Shown: positions 33,052-43,788 of the stretch, one piece after another
How positions within the stretch are numbered: position 1 is the first letter of the stretch
Layout: each line of letters begins with the position of its first letter
Source of the DNA: Liopterus haemorrhoidalis
Lineage: Eukaryota > Arthropoda > Insecta > Coleoptera > Dytiscidae
Assembly: GCA_963971575.1 (NCBI GenBank)
Contig: OZ020613.1
Span: 48,850,250-48,914,249 of the forward strand
Direction: 5' to 3'
DNA length: 64,000 bases
Made by a program: the position numbers and the translations under genes
Notes under the pieces: model-generated
Told to the model about the DNA's origin: nothing
What the model saw: only the letters and a program-made list of their open reading frames with translations
Databases searched by the model: none

Positions 33052-33289
33052 TTTAACAAAAAATAAACACTAGAACATATGTAATAAGTTCAAACAGTAC
33101 TACAGATTCGTAGTTCAATATTTGACCAACAGACTGCGTATCCGAGCGTGTCAGTTCTCAATAGTACTGGCCTGAGGGGAGAAGTATTGAAGCCAAAGAA
33201 TTTATTAAACATAAAAAAAAAAGAAATTGTGACATATCGTTATTTAAAAACTTTGAAATGCAATATTCTTGTAGTATTAATTTAGATAG

Positions 33290-33480
33290 TTTATCATGAA
33301 GGGAATATAGGTAACACTGAGATGCTTTTTTGGGATAATTCTAAAGATAATTAATTATTAATTGCTACATATATGCAGATCCGTCACTAACTATTGTGGC
33401 GCCCGAGCCAAGACCAGCCAAACTGCCCCCTTTTATTAGAATATGCAATGGCGTACCGAAGTGAGGGGTTGAGGAAAAGT
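33290..33480. repeat. Interspersed repeat R-B, copy 2
   Basis: This is the counterpart of 18850-19050, starting about 130 bp outside the ISL2EU right end. Both copies share TACCGAAGTGAGGGGTTGAG. Confidence 0.65.
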
Positions 33481-33550
33481 ATCTGGGTCCATGCCTGTGT
33501 ACTGCGCTTACTTTAATTATCTCACTGTTACTTATAAAAAACTGGCACTA

Positions 33551-33757
33551 TTCTACAACTGCAAACCCACCTAATTGCGCATGCATTCTGTCTATTTTAG
33601 GTGTAAATTTAGGTAAATTTACTTTTTGTAAAATGTTAGGTTACCTTAGTAAATTATTTTTCCTAGTTTTATTTAGTCACATATTTTATTTATTTGTATT
33701 ACAAATTTTACTTGATTATTTACAGTGACGAAAATAATTGGGATTGCAGTTGTAGAA
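33551..33757. mobile_element. 207-bp TA-flanked MITE
   Basis: TTCTACAACTGCAAACCCA on the left and TGGGATTGCAGTTGTAGAA on the right are inverted repeats with TA on both sides (33549-33550 and 33758-33759). No coding capacity. Confidence 0.82.
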
Positions 33758-33759
33758 TA

Positions 33760-35220
33760 GTACAAAAAAAAATCCTGTTAAAAAAAAATCGCCTTCAAGT
33801 CATCAGGATATGAATTATACAGAATAGTAGATATTTATTTATTTTATTCATTGTTTGCAAAATATCATTGCAAAATATAATCACCCAAGTAGTCTCCAGT
33901 AAGTTTAATTCCTTTTCCAAACCCATTGCTTTCAGTTTAACAGGTTTTTATGCAAAATTATAAAATATGTCTTTCAGGACATTCATATATTTTGATAACT
34001 ATTGCATTAACAGCCTGGGCACTAGCAGACCAACTCGTGTCTATATAAAAAGTTGAAATTATGTGTAATCAGTGCTATTCTTGTAAGCATAGAAGTTCCG
34101 GGAACCGCTTTTCAAATATTTTGATCCTACTTTAGTTCAACAAAACGCATTAATGCATATGATCTAGCATAGGTACGTAAATTGATATTAACAATAATGT
34201 ATTTAGACTTATTAGTGGGTTACATAAATATTGTAGTGCTAGTGAACTGTTTGCAATGAATGATTGATGTATTTGTATGACTGCCCTCAAGAAATACGTT
34301 TTCAACCTGCGTGACAGATTAATGAGGTCTGTGAACAGCTTGACCATAACTGCATTACTTAGAAAAATTTAGTCACCACATTATTTTAGAATAATTTACT
34401 AACAACAATTTTATTTCTAATAATGTAATAATTGTATAGTAGTACTAATATAGATTGAGGACAAATTCAAACTCTTTGTATGTTCTTTCTTTTTTTGTTT
34501 TTATTCATTTTTGTATTGGGGGACTCAAGTGAGCCCTTTATTACAGGGTTATGTAAACTTATAAAGGGGTAGTGATTTTCTGTAAAATGCTCGCGCAAGC
34601 CCTTTGTTAAACTATTCACAGCACACCACTGCTTATAAATGAGTTTATTTTATAAAATAATATAATTAAACTTGAAATATAACGTTAATTCACCAAAATT
34701 CAAATGTCCAAATCAAGACTTCTACAAATTTTTGAAAGAGTTTCCGGAACGACGTTCCTGTGATTTCAGATACAAAAATAGTCGTGTCTATAATACATTG
34801 AAATATATTGAAACAGAAAAAGGCTACATATTTGTTAGTTATTGTAGTTATTATTGTTACCTAGAATTATCTCACAACGGGTTGTCAAATAATGATAATT
34901 AAAGGACTGTGACATATTGTAATTTGTGTTAAATAAATAAATATTACACTTATTAGTATTAATTTTATTTAAATTGCATAGTTCTATACTTGTGCAATTT
35001 TATGAATGCTAACAATCTTCGTAGTCATAACAACATATTAAGTACTAAATCACGAACCCTAAATCTCGTTCTAACTAATTTTGGGAAATTTACGATTGGC
35101 GGAAACTGATCCGCTAGTTAAGAACGATTTGCATCAGCCTGAATCTTTCATTGTCCTTGCGCGGAAAATTATATCACATAACCGAGTTCCCGTCATAAAG
35201 TTATTACAACTTTTTATAAT
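33760..35220. other. Intergenic region, nothing recognised
   Basis: AT-rich DNA. A 76-codon frame at 34672-34902 (NQDFYKFLKEFPERRSCDF) and a 65-codon frame at 34150-34347 have no motif I can assign, and neither has splice or promoter context. Confidence 0.4.
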
Positions 35221-36080
35221 GCAGGTACAGCATAATTTGCTAATTTGAAGGGTCAATAAAACAGAAGATATTATACTTATCATTTTAATTATTTTTTCTC
35301 ATTACTCAACAACATTGAAAATTTAAGTTTACACTTTTTTTTAAAATTGTATCCGCCAAGTGGCGCAATTGGCGGTACACTGATTTACCCGAATTCTGAA
35401 GTGTCGGTCGACTCTTTCCAGCATAGCAATGGGTATATTGGTTATTGCTTCAGTTGAGCAAGGGTCCTTGGACGATCGGTGTACACGATAGATTTGAGAT
35501 ACCCCCATAAAAAAAAGTCGCAAGGGGCTAAATCAGGCGACCGCGCCTGCCACTGATGATCACCCCTCATAGAGATCAGGCGCCCGGGGAAGTGTTCCCC
35601 CAAAACCCTTATTGCAGTTCGCACCGTGTGTGTCGTGGTTCCATCCTGCTGAAACCACATATTCCAACATCCATTTCGTCAAGAGAGATCGCAAAATATA
35701 CTGCCTACTGCCTCGATGTTTTAAGCTGATCGGGCTGAGTAGGCCGTTCTACTCCTGATCATCTCTTTTCCACACTTCTATTTTCCCTGAATGTGTTTAC
35801 CCACGTTACAATCGATTGACGCCCAGGAACATGCACGTGCGGCAATATGAAGTGCGCGCGGAATGCTCGCTGCGTGGCGACGATCAAGCGACTGTCAGAA
35901 AAGTAAGCCTCTACGGCAAATGCGCGCTGTTACTTCGTCCATCGTATTCTCGGTACTAAAGTGAAAGGAAAAAAACCTCCCGACCCACCCATTCGAATGA
36001 AACCATCTGCACCCTCTAGCGGCCAAACCTCGCTTCTTGGCGCCCAATTCAAATCAGCAAATTATGCTGCCCACCTCTGT
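35221..36080 (-). mobile_element. Internally deleted mariner-like element
   Basis: Left ACAGCATAATTTGCTAATTT and, inward from the right, GCAGCATAATTTGCTGATTT form inverted ends around a 0.86-kb body. The body keeps a transposase N-terminal helix-turn-helix part and the C-terminal catalytic part. The middle, including the first catalytic Asp region, is deleted. Target duplications are not clear. Confidence 0.72.
35341..35960 (-). pseudogene. Mariner-like transposase, middle deleted
   Basis: The N-terminal part has VPGRQSIVTWVNTFRENRSV (DUF4817-like HTH) and a degraded RPTQPDQLKT. The C-terminal frame from 35660 has MWFQQDGTTTHTVRTAIRVL, SPDLAPCDFFLWGYLKS and AMLERVDRHFRIRVNQC. QQDG and SPDLAPCD supply the second and third catalytic acidic positions of this insect family. 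Frameshifts and a large internal deletion make it non-functional. Confidence 0.8.
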
Positions 36081-36489
36081 AGTTGTTATAGTTCAAAACT
36101 ATAAGTTATTATAGTGAATACAAGTTAATGAACCGAAACATACTATTAGCTTGACAAAATTTTACTTACATTTTACATGGTCTTGATGTCAGTGAAATTT
36201 CATCACAAAAAGTTCCATGGCAGTTCTTGCACTTTGATATTTAATAAAAAGAATAACAACTTAATTGTAAAAAATATTGTAGGTTCGCCTAAATAAAATT
36301 TCAGTAAACTATTATTGACGTTGATTATGCCGAACTAAAATTTTCCCGAAAAAAAAAAATTCTAATGACTTTTGTGCTGATTTGTTATAGTGTAAATATG
36401 ACTTCTGAATTTACTTTCTATAGTTTAAAAATAAACTTTGGGTGGTGGCAACCTTGTCCCTTCTGGCTGTTACATCACCAATAAAAGTT

Positions 36490-36653
36490 ACACTGCTAAC
36501 ATTTCAATGGATTTTCCCCAGAATGTAATCGCTTGGGCTTAGTAAGTGTTAACGACCTTGAAAAAGCTTTATTACACTCTTCAGATTTAAATGGCTGCTC
36601 TCCAGTATGTGTTAGTTTGTGTCTGTTGACGACACTGTAACTGCTTCATTGCA
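36490..36653 (-). pseudogene. Dead C-terminal fingers of gene 3
   Basis: Downstream of the gene 3 stop, two degenerate finger units remain. The first Cys codon is already Ser (FKSE), the next codon is TAG where relatives have CAG, and the finger has lost codons around 36630. The following unit is out of frame. They align with fingers 9-10 of genes 1 and 2. Confidence 0.8.
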
Positions 36654-37507
36654 CTACTCAGATTTGAATGGTTTCTTTCCAGAATGTGTTGCTGTGTGTC
36701 TAGTGCATGATGATGAATCTATAAATGCTTTATTACACTGCTCACATTTAAATGGCTTCTCCCCAGAATGTGTTCGCTTGTGTGCTTTAAGAGAAACTGA
36801 TTGTATAAATGTTTTGTCACACAGATCACATTTGAATGGTCTCTGACCAGAATGCATTGCTTTATGCCTAAGGAGATGTGCAGACTGTGTAAATGTTTTA
36901 TTGCATTGTTCACATTTAAATAGCTTTTCTCCAGAATGTGTTCGTTTGTGACTAACGAGAGCGTTCTTCTGTGAAAATGCTTTATCACACTCATCACAAT
37001 TGAATGGTTTCTCACCGGAATGTATTCGTTTGTGACTAACGAGACCGTTTTTCTGCGAAAATGCAGTATTACACTGATCACATTTGAATGGTTTCTCTCC
37101 AGAATGCATTAGTTTGTGACTAAAAAGAGTTGAAGACTGCGAAAATGCTTTATCACACAGATCACATTTAAATGGTTTCTCCCCAGAATGTATTCGTTTG
37201 TGTCTAATGAGAGTTGGTAATTCCGAAAATGCTTTATCACACTGATCACATATGAATGGTTTCTCCCCAGTATGTGTTCTTTTGTGTCTAATAAGAGATT
37301 TTGAGTCTGAAAATATTTTTTTACAGTGATCACATTTGAATGGATTCTCTTCAGAATGAAGGTGTTTATGTTCAATAAGATAATGATATCGGACGAAGGT
37401 CCTTTTACATATATCACACTCATATGTTGTTGCTTTGGATTCTTTAAACTTGTCGATAGTACTTGACTCATAATTTTTCTTTGAATTGCTGGAAGATGTC
37501 TCAATAT
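36654..37507 (-). CDS. Nine-finger exon of gene 3, truncated by a nonsense codon
   Basis: The spacer ETSSSNSKKNYESSTIDKF precedes YECDICKRTFVRYHYLIEH. The finger 1-2 linker HSEENPF is shared with genes 1 and 2. Nine fingers keep all ligands. The frame then reads HSGKKPFKSE and stops at 36654. The helices of fingers 3-5 (SELPT, SQSST, SQKNG) differ from those of genes 1 and 2, suggesting a different DNA target. Confidence 0.9.
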
Positions 37508-40500
37508 CTGTAAAACAAACTTTATTAATGAAAACGAAAAAAAAAAGACCACATTTGCAAAACCGGTTAGAGTGAATTCAAATAGAGTTGAGTTCATCAA
37601 TAACACTGTGCAGAAATGATTTTTCGTGTGGACGGGTCTAATTTACTTATAATAGGGGTGTTAGGTTTGTTAGTGCTAGCCGTAGAAGTCTTGTGTGAGT
37701 TAGGAGCTTTCAACGTGTTTATATAAAAATTTATTTTTCTATTCATAATTAATTTGCCTTCTGTCATTTATGACTGACATATTTATATTAAACAGCATTT
37801 TATTTATATTTTAATATACTGCTTTTAAATCGTTCCTTAACTAATTCAATAAAATATATTATTTAACTGTCCCATTTTGTTTAAAAATATTTTATTTGTC
37901 TCCGCCACTGGCGTTATCTTGTTTGCGCAATTTTGTAACGGTCGTGGATCCTTCTCTATTTGAATCGAGTCTACCTCCTTTTTTTTCCTCTAATTTTATG
38001 ACACACATATTTTCATATCGTATTTGTAAGATCTACCCATTGGTACATGCATTTCTGATGCCTAAATCGCTAGGTAAATTGTGTACTTTCTAACAAACGC
38101 AGTTTTATCATAATTTGGGAACAGATTCGGTTATATCCATTTTGACTCTAGATAGTTATGGATGTGACATATGAATTGATAGTTTCCCTGTGAATATTAA
38201 AAAAAAAAAAAAGAAACATAAACAATATTTCCGTAATGAATTTTTTTGTTGTAAAAATTAAAGGTAGTTAGTGAAGGGTGAGCTTAATGTATAATTATTG
38301 GTTTATTTTATATAAATTACATTAAAGATTTCACTAAATAATATAAATTATTGTCGTATATTCAATATAAATTTTGTTATAAATTATAAAACATCATAAA
38401 ATGATCAATTGTTAAGATATCCAGGTTCCTATCGTATCAAGAGACACTATTGGGCTCAACAGCGCTATGAAGTGACACCAGGTGGACGAAATTTGAACTA
38501 GTGAAACGAGTAACTGTTTATTCTTTACAAGTGGCTACCTAGTGTTGTTTGTATCGCGTTTAAATATTAATGTTGTAACTGTTGTTGGTAACATTAACTT
38601 TTGATAGCAACTATTATTTTTTTTTTATATTATTTTGTGTTAAATGAGTTGTCATAACACAAACTGCTGTGTATTTGGTTGTCAGTATAGGAAAATAGGT
38701 GAGAGATACATATACTTCCATTTTTTCGAAATGAAAAACAATTTGTGAAAATAATAAATATATTTGATGTTGTGGAAGAGATAATTAGGAAAAAATCCTG
38801 GGATAATGCTATAAATACGGGAAAAAACGTGAAGGTGTGCTAAAATTATTTCAAAGCTGCAGATTAGATCAATATTGTTAACTTAATAATATTTAACAAA
38901 CTAGTATTTATAAAAAAAAATCAACAAATAAGAAATACTAAATTATAAAAATCCTTCTCGAGCATAATTAAACATCTACCATGTATCTTTAACGCAGGAT
39001 TAGGGCATGCAGTCTAAAATTATGTACATAGATATTCTGATACAGCTCCACTGAAGTATTTGCTTTCATTTTTGATTATTTTTTTTTAAGGCAGCGAGTT
39101 TCTAACAAAGGTTGCGGTTTACAAGTGCAGGTTATCTTGCAGTTTTAATTTTCTACTGACTTTGTGAGGTGGTGATCTTAGACTGGTTGTTTGTACACAT
39201 AACCCACATTTGTCGACATGCTCATCATTTTTTCCCGAAATTTCTCTTAATATAACATGACCGGCGTTTAACAACTCTTCTCCTCCAACTACACAGTTAG
39301 AAGGAAGTGTTGCACTTAAAAAATTTAAATAATTTAGGAAGGATAGCTGTTTATTATTCTTTGAAAATCGAAGATTTAACATGTAAACAAATGAGGACAA
39401 CTTTCACATTACTTGCTTCGATCAGCTGTTTTACAACGATCGCAGTGCCGCCATCGGCCATTGTTGAGTCCAATAGCAGCTCTTTACCAGCGATAAATGT
39501 TACTGGGGAATATGTGAAGAAAATATATATTTTGCGAATAGAAAATGTTCTCGAGACGGTCTTTTCTTTGTTCTCTTCGCTGGTGGACGTCTATTGGAGC
39601 TATTTCGATATCTAATATTTCGGTACCCGACAAAATTGCCCGCTCCCGTTAAATACCCGCTACCCGTTACGTGTTAAATACCCATTACACGTTAACTCCC
39701 CGCTACTCGTTAGTTACTTAATGTGTGGATAACGGGTAGCTGGTAGATAATTGAAAATCGGAACCGGGTTCAATCTAACCTGGTCGGAGACTCCACAGCC
39801 ATAATTAAACTATTAGTACTTACCAATATTTGTATCAGCTGCACTCTCCAATTCATCTTCAAATTCACTGCTATCGACAGGTTCCGATTTGATGTAAATC
39901 TCCTCTATTTTGGTATTATTGTAATAAACATAGTCTGCAACTTCATTTTTTATTCCTGCAATAAATACATCATAGTAAAATAAAAATTGATTCCTTACTG
40001 TAAATAATCATTCTCTCTCTACAGCCAGCTATTTGGCTACAGTTTCTACCATGCAGATAGTGCTGTCTTAGCACGGTAAGTATTAGGGGCATTCTACAAG
40101 GTGTGTTGAAGTGAAGGGAGAATAAATAACACAAAAACATAAGTAAAGAGCAGAGCCGTAACAAGGAGTATGATTCCATAGCATGTGTCTCACTTACTCC
40201 ATTTTAAAAGCAAATCACTAGAGAAATAGGGAGTTAAATTTAAAAAACGTCCAAAGACAGGGAAATAGTTATTCAGAAAAACACTTGAGGACGTGCGAGG
40301 GAACATTCAGAAAATCACTCAAATTTATAATTAGTACCGTGCGATCATTATTTCTTGTCAGTTACATAACAGTAAACAATGAGTTTAAAAATATCAAAAC
40401 TGTATTCTAATTTACAGCTAAAAATCCCAATTTAACAAAGAACCAATCAGATTACTTCATTTGTCCGAACTCACCCAAGGAACAATGAAAATATGTGTTC

Positions 40501-41119
40501 CTAACTTAATACCTGTTATCAACTCATTGGCGTGTAGAGAAAAATAGTGTTCATTTAATAATCAATTAGTATTAGGTAATAAAAATAGAATGTACGCCTA
40601 TGTATACATGTCCTTATAAGTTTGGTAACTAAATGTTTCTGTCAAGTATTGCATAACAGACAAGATTTGTTGATCGCTCTGTATTTTAAAAGGTCTATGT
40701 GACAATATGCATGAACACAAGTTATATTAAAAAAAAAAAAGAAACATTTATTGATATTACAAATATCAATAAAAAACTACTAACCAGCTTTTGTATCAGC
40801 CCTCTTCAGTTCATCTTCTTCATATTCAATAGTGTCTACAGGCTCAGATTTAAGGAAGATCTCTGAGTTGTTATGATATACGTCGTCAGTAGCAATATCT
40901 CTGATTTCTGCAATAATAATAATAAACTGTGAACACAAAATTAAAAATATTAAGTGTAATTAGTTGTAATACTACTCATTACTGACCATTCTTTCTTTCA
41001 GTCGCGTACTCCATTTCAGTCTTAACTTCAGGTTCCTCAGTAACTTTATATACTGTCTTAATGTCAGTCTCTTCATATTCGGGGTACAATTCACAAACTG
41101 TCGCATCATTCATATTCAT
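36654..41119 (-). CDS. C2H2 zinc-finger gene 3 (four exons, 413 aa)
   Basis: The model joins 41119-40987, 40907-40785, 39955-39824 and 37507-36654, all GT-AG and phase 1, with an open frame. Exon 1 is MNMNDATVCELYPEYEETDI with VKTE retained and one ψKxE lost (IKTV). Exon 2 carries FLKSEPVD and exon 3 YIKSEPVD. The last exon has nine complete fingers and then a premature stop. It is more diverged from genes 1 and 2 than they are from each other, so it split earlier. Intron 3 contains the deleted ISL2EU copy B. The likely role is DNA-binding regulation, as for genes 1 and 2. Confidence 0.84.
37508..38447. other. Intron 3 of gene 3, left part
   Basis: Parts resemble intron 3 of gene 2 (AATATTTCCGTAATGAA block at about 38225 against 24985), otherwise AT-rich with no recognised feature. 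Confidence 0.5.
38448..39475. mobile_element. Internally deleted ISL2EU transposon, copy B
   Basis: The ends TATTGGGCTCAACA and, inward from the right, TATTGGACTCAACA are flanked like copy A by an outer TA. It keeps a plus-strand THAP start at 38644 (MSCHNTNCCVFGCQYRK, stop after about 36 codons) and a minus-strand SWIM-protein N-terminus (39119-39400, with EELLNAGHVILREISGKN). It has lost even the SWIM finger. The junction DNA (ACTAAATTATAAAAATCCTT) is the same as in copy A. Confidence 0.82.
39640..39745. repeat. ACCCGTTA-type minisatellite
   Basis: Variants of TACCCGCTACCCGTTA recur several times, with one inverted unit (TAACGGGTAG) at the right edge. It lies in intron 3 of gene 3, between ISL2EU copy B and exon 3. 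Confidence 0.7.
39956..40784. other. Intron 2 of gene 3
   Basis: No mobile element recognised. This is the shortest version of this intron in the family and may approximate the ancestral state. Confidence 0.45.
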
Positions 41120-41206
41120 TCCAAAAACAAAATCTTTTCAACGACTTTTCCAATAAATTTCCAAGTAGATAAGCAACATTTCTTCTGCCGTAACTACTTG
41201 TATTGG

Positions 41207-41240
41207 TTTCAGTATATAGCTGTCCGTGCGGATCATTGCA
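41207..41240 (-). promoter_or_regulatory. Putative core promoter of zinc-finger gene 3
   Basis: The minus-strand block TGATCCGCACGGACAGCTAT followed by ATACTGAA is conserved with genes 1 and 2 despite greater divergence elsewhere. A MITE begins only about 28 bp further upstream (41268), so the promoter's upstream side was replaced in this gene. Confidence 0.52.
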
Positions 41241-41267
41241 CTCTCAGAATGCCTACAGAAGTAACTA

Positions 41268-41769
41268 TAGGCGTTTACGTTTATGCAATCCACAAGATTG
41301 CTCAGATTGATCTGGTGACGTCACAAGATTAGTCGGATTGCTCGAATTTTGTTAACATTTTCGTAAGCAATATTTGTCTGAAGTTAAGTAGTGACGTCTG
41401 GTAACGATGGCGCTAACTGCAATTGTCAAATTTCTGTCGCTGATTACAACTGCTGCTGCATTTTGTTTTATACATATCAGTTTAATACTAATAATAGAAT
41501 TCTATCACAAATGGCACTTATTTCGTATATTTTGTTATGTTATGTTTTCAACACATTCCAATTGACTGTAAGATTCAGTTTACCCGCGCTAATCCCCACC
41601 ACCAGCAATCCATTAATCCTAGCAATCCTGCCAGATCATCGGATTGCTCCGGCGTACCAATCGGATTGACTAAAAATAAGCTAATGTGTACGCTCCGACT
41701 GACATTACGAACGGATCGGAAGCACTCGGATCGCTCGGATTAATCTGACTAACTAAACGTAAACGCCTA
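41268..41769. mobile_element. 502-bp MITE at the promoter of gene 3
   Basis: The ends TAGGCGTTTACGTTTA and TAAACGTAAACGCCTA are perfect inverted repeats whose outermost TA fits a TA target. The interior is rich in CGGATTG/CAATCCG-type motifs (for example 41329, 41638, 41661, 41735) that may be subterminal binding sites. It has no coding potential; open frames at 41391-41743 are chance. Confidence 0.82.
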
Positions 41770-42069
41770 ATGCTCTACAAATATTTTTGAAGTTTGGATT
41801 TCTAATACTTATAGCATGTGATGCAATAAAAGGAATACTTGGTACTACCCAGAGCCAACTACAGTTTACTATGAATAGTATTACTTTCAAATCTTGATAC
41901 AAATTTAAAAAAATAAAATAAATATCCTGAAATACATCAAACGAGCAGTAGGCTCAGTAAGTTGACACTAATATATATATATATATCGAAGGAAAGTTCT
42001 TGACGAAATTAATATGGGTATTAAATAAAATTCTTATGTCATACTCGTCATATATTTATTAAAACAGTT

Positions 42070-42118
42070 TTTATCGAGAAGTTTCGATTGGTAATCCAAT
42101 TATCCTCAGTCTAAAAAT
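42070..42118 (-). ncRNA. Hammerhead-ribozyme-like motif of the Penelope element
   Basis: On the minus strand a CTGAGGA box (fits CUGANGA) is followed by a hairpin (ATTGG, loop, CCAAT) and CGAAAC. The flanks can form a first stem: TTTTTA and GA before, TC and TAAAAA after. Hammerhead motifs with almost no stem III are known from Penelope-like terminal repeats. Here the expected GAAACGUC is GAAACUUC, so self-cleavage may be lost. Confidence 0.55.
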
Positions 42119-43788
42119 AAGGATACACATTGAAATATAACAAAATTTAAATTATTAGTCTTGTATTAAAGAATATTTGTGATGAAAAAATGTAGAAGTA
42201 AAATGAAATAACTAGAAAATTAACAATGAAACCAAAATATGAAAAACAAATCAAGATGGCGCGAACACCATTTTGTATTACGTACGGTTAATAATATATG
42301 TGCTAAACACGTAAACTGAAAAACATTTAAATTTAAAACAAAATGGACAAACAATATTCTTTAATACAGTCATAATTAGCAACAAAATGAAGTGTTCTTA
42401 AGAAAGATAGCTTACCCAATATTATTGTCAAATTTATAAATTAATGTATTTCCACATTAAAATGTTTGGATCGGACAGGAACGGTTAATCATAGTCTAGC
42501 CGAACGGTCTGTCCTATACTGGTAGACAGATCGACGTCACAGACATATGATAAGGTGAGGAAACTACTTGTGACAGGTAGGTATCGAAACAGCTGTTTAT
42601 TCTGTGAAAAGTTTAAAATATGAATTATTAAGACCGACGGTATCTGTTTTTTTTATTTACGCATTTATCTTTAGAAGTGTGTATGTGCAGCATCTCTGAT
42701 ATCATTCTTTTTTGAAAATGTCCTTCTTTATCCAAAATTTGAACATTTTCATAATCAAATATATGACTCGTTTTATTAGAGTGTACCGCGAGAGCTGTGC
42801 TGTTAGGTTTTAATCTTACGTCACTTTTATGTTGGTAAATACGTTTTTTTTAAATTTGTTGAGTGGTGCCTATGTAACTTTTACTGCATTCCCCACACGG
42901 AATTTCGTAAACAACATTAGCGGTTTCAAGTTTGGGAATTTTAGATTTTAATTTAAAAAAATTATTATTATTATTATTATCTGTGCTGAAGGCTAAATTT
43001 ATATCAAATTTGTTGAAAATATTTTTAAAGGGTGCGAATTCTGAGTTATGATATGGGAAGCTGGTATATTTATTATTATTATCTGTTTTATTTGTGGGTT
43101 TAGAATTATATGCTGCCCACATTCTTTTTTTAATGCATTTGTTAATAAGGTTGGGAGGGTAGTTATTATTAATAAATTCAGTTTTTACTTTTTGAAGATT
43201 TTTAGTTCTGTAATTAGGATGTGCTAACTTTATGGCATGGTCAAGCACATTGTTGAGGAAGTTGACCTTCAATGACATAGGGTGATTAGAACAGAAATTT
43301 AAGTATCGGCCACTGTGAGTATTTTTACAGTACCAATCCGTAAATATCTGGTTATCCTCAGACCTTATCATTAAAACATCCATGAAAGCTATTCTACCAT
43401 TTTCTTCTTCTTCATATGTGAAGTTCAATCGCGGGTGAAAAGAATTAAAGCACTCAACTAGGGTATTAATTGAGTTTTTGGGATATATTAGAATGATATC
43501 ATCTACGTATCTGTAATAAGGACCAGGGGTTTCTGGTAATCTACTTAAACAATTTGTTTCAACTTCTGCCATGATTAAGTTGGCTACTACACTCGATAGC
43601 GGGCTACCCATAGCACAACCATGCGTCTGGGTGTAGAAGTTGTCAAATGCTTTGAAGTATGTGTTGTTAAGACAAAATCTGGTACCTATTAGAAATTCTT
43701 CTTTAGAGAGTGTGGTGAAATCTGTAATTTGGTCCCATTTATTTTCAATGATTTTTATTGCCAGGTCAATTGGTACATTGGTGTAGAG

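Larger units (their letters stand above)
28961..33163. mobile_element. Nearly complete ISL2EU transposon (4.2 kb)
   Basis: The ends read TATTGAGAAGTGACA on the left and TATTGAGAACTGACA inward from the right. The outermost TA may be the 2-bp target duplication. The element carries two convergent spliced genes: a SWIM-YqaJ-like nuclease on the plus strand and a THAP-DDE transposase on the minus strand. From memory of the family, the pairing of a DDE transposase with a YqaJ/lambda-exonuclease-like protein marks the ISL2EU superfamily. It sits just upstream of the promoter of gene 2. Copies A (3796) and B (38448) are deleted relatives with somewhat different ends. Confidence 0.88.

Noticed and set aside
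36654..36846. Possibility that gene 3 continues past the stop by read-through
   Set aside because: The finger after the stop also lost its first Cys and several codons, so read-through would not restore a working finger.
41391..41743. Open frames in the MITE upstream of gene 3
   Set aside because: They span a non-coding MITE with repeated CGGATTG motifs; no protein similarity is recognisable.
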